64,000 bases of DNA, from NCBI GenBank assembly GCA_964621785.1, contig CAZUPD010000001.1, forward strand, positions 124,001 to 188,000, read 5' to 3'. The stretch is from JACKDW01 sp964621785 (lineage in GTDB: Bacteria; Myxococcota_A; Polyangia; Nannocystales; Nannocystaceae). This document shows positions 63,636-64,000 of this stretch, piece after piece. Under the pieces are notes generated by a model. It was not told the DNA's origin and ran no database searches. It worked only from the letters and a program-made list of their open reading frames with translations. Made by a program: the position numbers and the translations under genes. Within the stretch, counting starts at the first letter, position 1. Each line of letters opens with the position of its first letter.

Positions 63636-64000
63636 ATGACCACTACGCCCGAGCAGCGGATCATTCAGCCCGAGGGATGGCCCCGTCCTCGGGGGTACAG
63701 CAACGGGATGGCCGCCCGCGGAGAGTTCCTCGCTGTCGCCGGGCAGATCGGTTGGGACAGCCGCGAGCAGATCGTCGACGGCGGGTTTGTGCCGCAGTTT
63801 CGCCAGGCCCTGCAAAACGTGGTCGACGTCGTTCAAGCCGCGGGCGGGCAGCCCGCCCACATCATCAACCTGACCCTCTACGTGACCGACAAACAGCCCT
63901 ACATCGACAACATCGTCGATATCGGCGGTATCTACCGCGAGCTCATGGGCAAGCATTTTCCCGCCATGGCCCTGGTGGTGGTGGCCGCCCTGCTCGAGCC
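63636..64000 (+). CDS. RidA-family protein, 3' end outside window
   Basis: Starts MTTTPEQRIIQPEGWPRPRG at ATG 63636 and runs to the right edge with no stop (121 codons). The RidA signature is clear: YSNGMAARGEFLAVAGQIGW, FRQALQNVVDVVQAAGG, LTLYVTDK, and HFPAMALVVVAALLE. RidA proteins deaminate reactive imines such as 2-aminoacrylate. The gap to the left (63404-63635, 232 bp, divergent) holds no gene. Confidence 0.9.
   Translation, partial: MTTTPEQRIIQPEGWPRPRGYSNGMAARGEFLAVAGQIGWDSREQIVDGGFVPQFRQALQNVVDVVQAAGGQPAHIINLTLYVTDKQPYIDNIVDIGGIYRELMGKHFPAMALVVVAALLE

Overview
The window looks like a chromosomal segment of a GC-rich Gram-negative predator-type bacterium, most likely a myxobacterium (Myxococcota, perhaps the Nannocystis/Plesiocystis/Enhygromyxa group). 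This is inferred from gene content: many lipoproteins with Thr/Glu-rich linkers, a Cys-rich myxobacterial repeat followed by a beta-helix, an ADYC-type lipoprotein, a Ser/Thr kinase fused to a formylglycine-generating-enzyme (FGE) domain, tandem bactofilins, a family-M49 peptidase lipoprotein and an OmpA protein with thrombospondin type-3 repeats. No rRNA, tRNA, CRISPR, IS element or prophage was seen.

Layout. 1-2.4 kb: the end of a membrane protein and a small Cys-rich secreted protein. 2.4-8.6 kb: a complete iron-sulfur assembly operon (merR-type regulator, iscS, iscU, iscA, hscB, a 103-codon unknown ORF, hscA, fdx). 8.6-17.4 kb, minus strand: a DUF6178-like protein, a propeller lipoprotein, a DUF885 lipoprotein, an epoxide-hydrolase-like enzyme and a metallo-beta-lactamase-fold protein. 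17.8-21.1 kb: a small lipoprotein, a ferritin-like diiron protein and dipeptidyl peptidase III. 21.2-25.9 kb: proB and proA with an EF-hand NADPH oxidase (NOX5-like) between them. 26.5-32.2 kb: four exported proteins (beta-helix lipoprotein, double FKBP lipoprotein, FGE-domain lipoprotein, trypsin-like protease). 32.2-39.9 kb, minus strand: hybrid histidine kinase, ADYC lipoprotein, and a kinase/P-loop/PEGA/FGE protein split by a frameshift in a C7 tract. 39.9-45.3 kb: creatininase-like lipoprotein, ribF and several unknowns. 45.7-49.2 kb: a three-gene envelope operon. 49.5-56.3 kb: an RlmI-like methyltransferase, alaS, an acidic unknown and a glutamate-cysteine ligase. 56.6-60.8 kb: three tandem bactofilins, a HEAT-like repeat lipoprotein and a DUF481 outer-membrane protein. 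60.8-64 kb: two hydrolases, a membrane-anchored nuclease-fold protein and the start of a RidA protein.

The strongest unexplained signal is not a gene. The 10-bp palindromic word TGYA-NN-TRCA is scattered over almost the whole window: I count 38 exact copies, against about 4 expected at equal base frequencies and fewer in GC-rich DNA. It lies mostly inside conserved genes (hscA, proA, alaS, ribF and others), forcing AT-rich codons into otherwise GC-rich reading frames, and also between genes. A related word, TGTATGAGCA, occurs five times. This resembles a genome-wide address site (protein-binding, methylation or uptake type) more than local promoter control.
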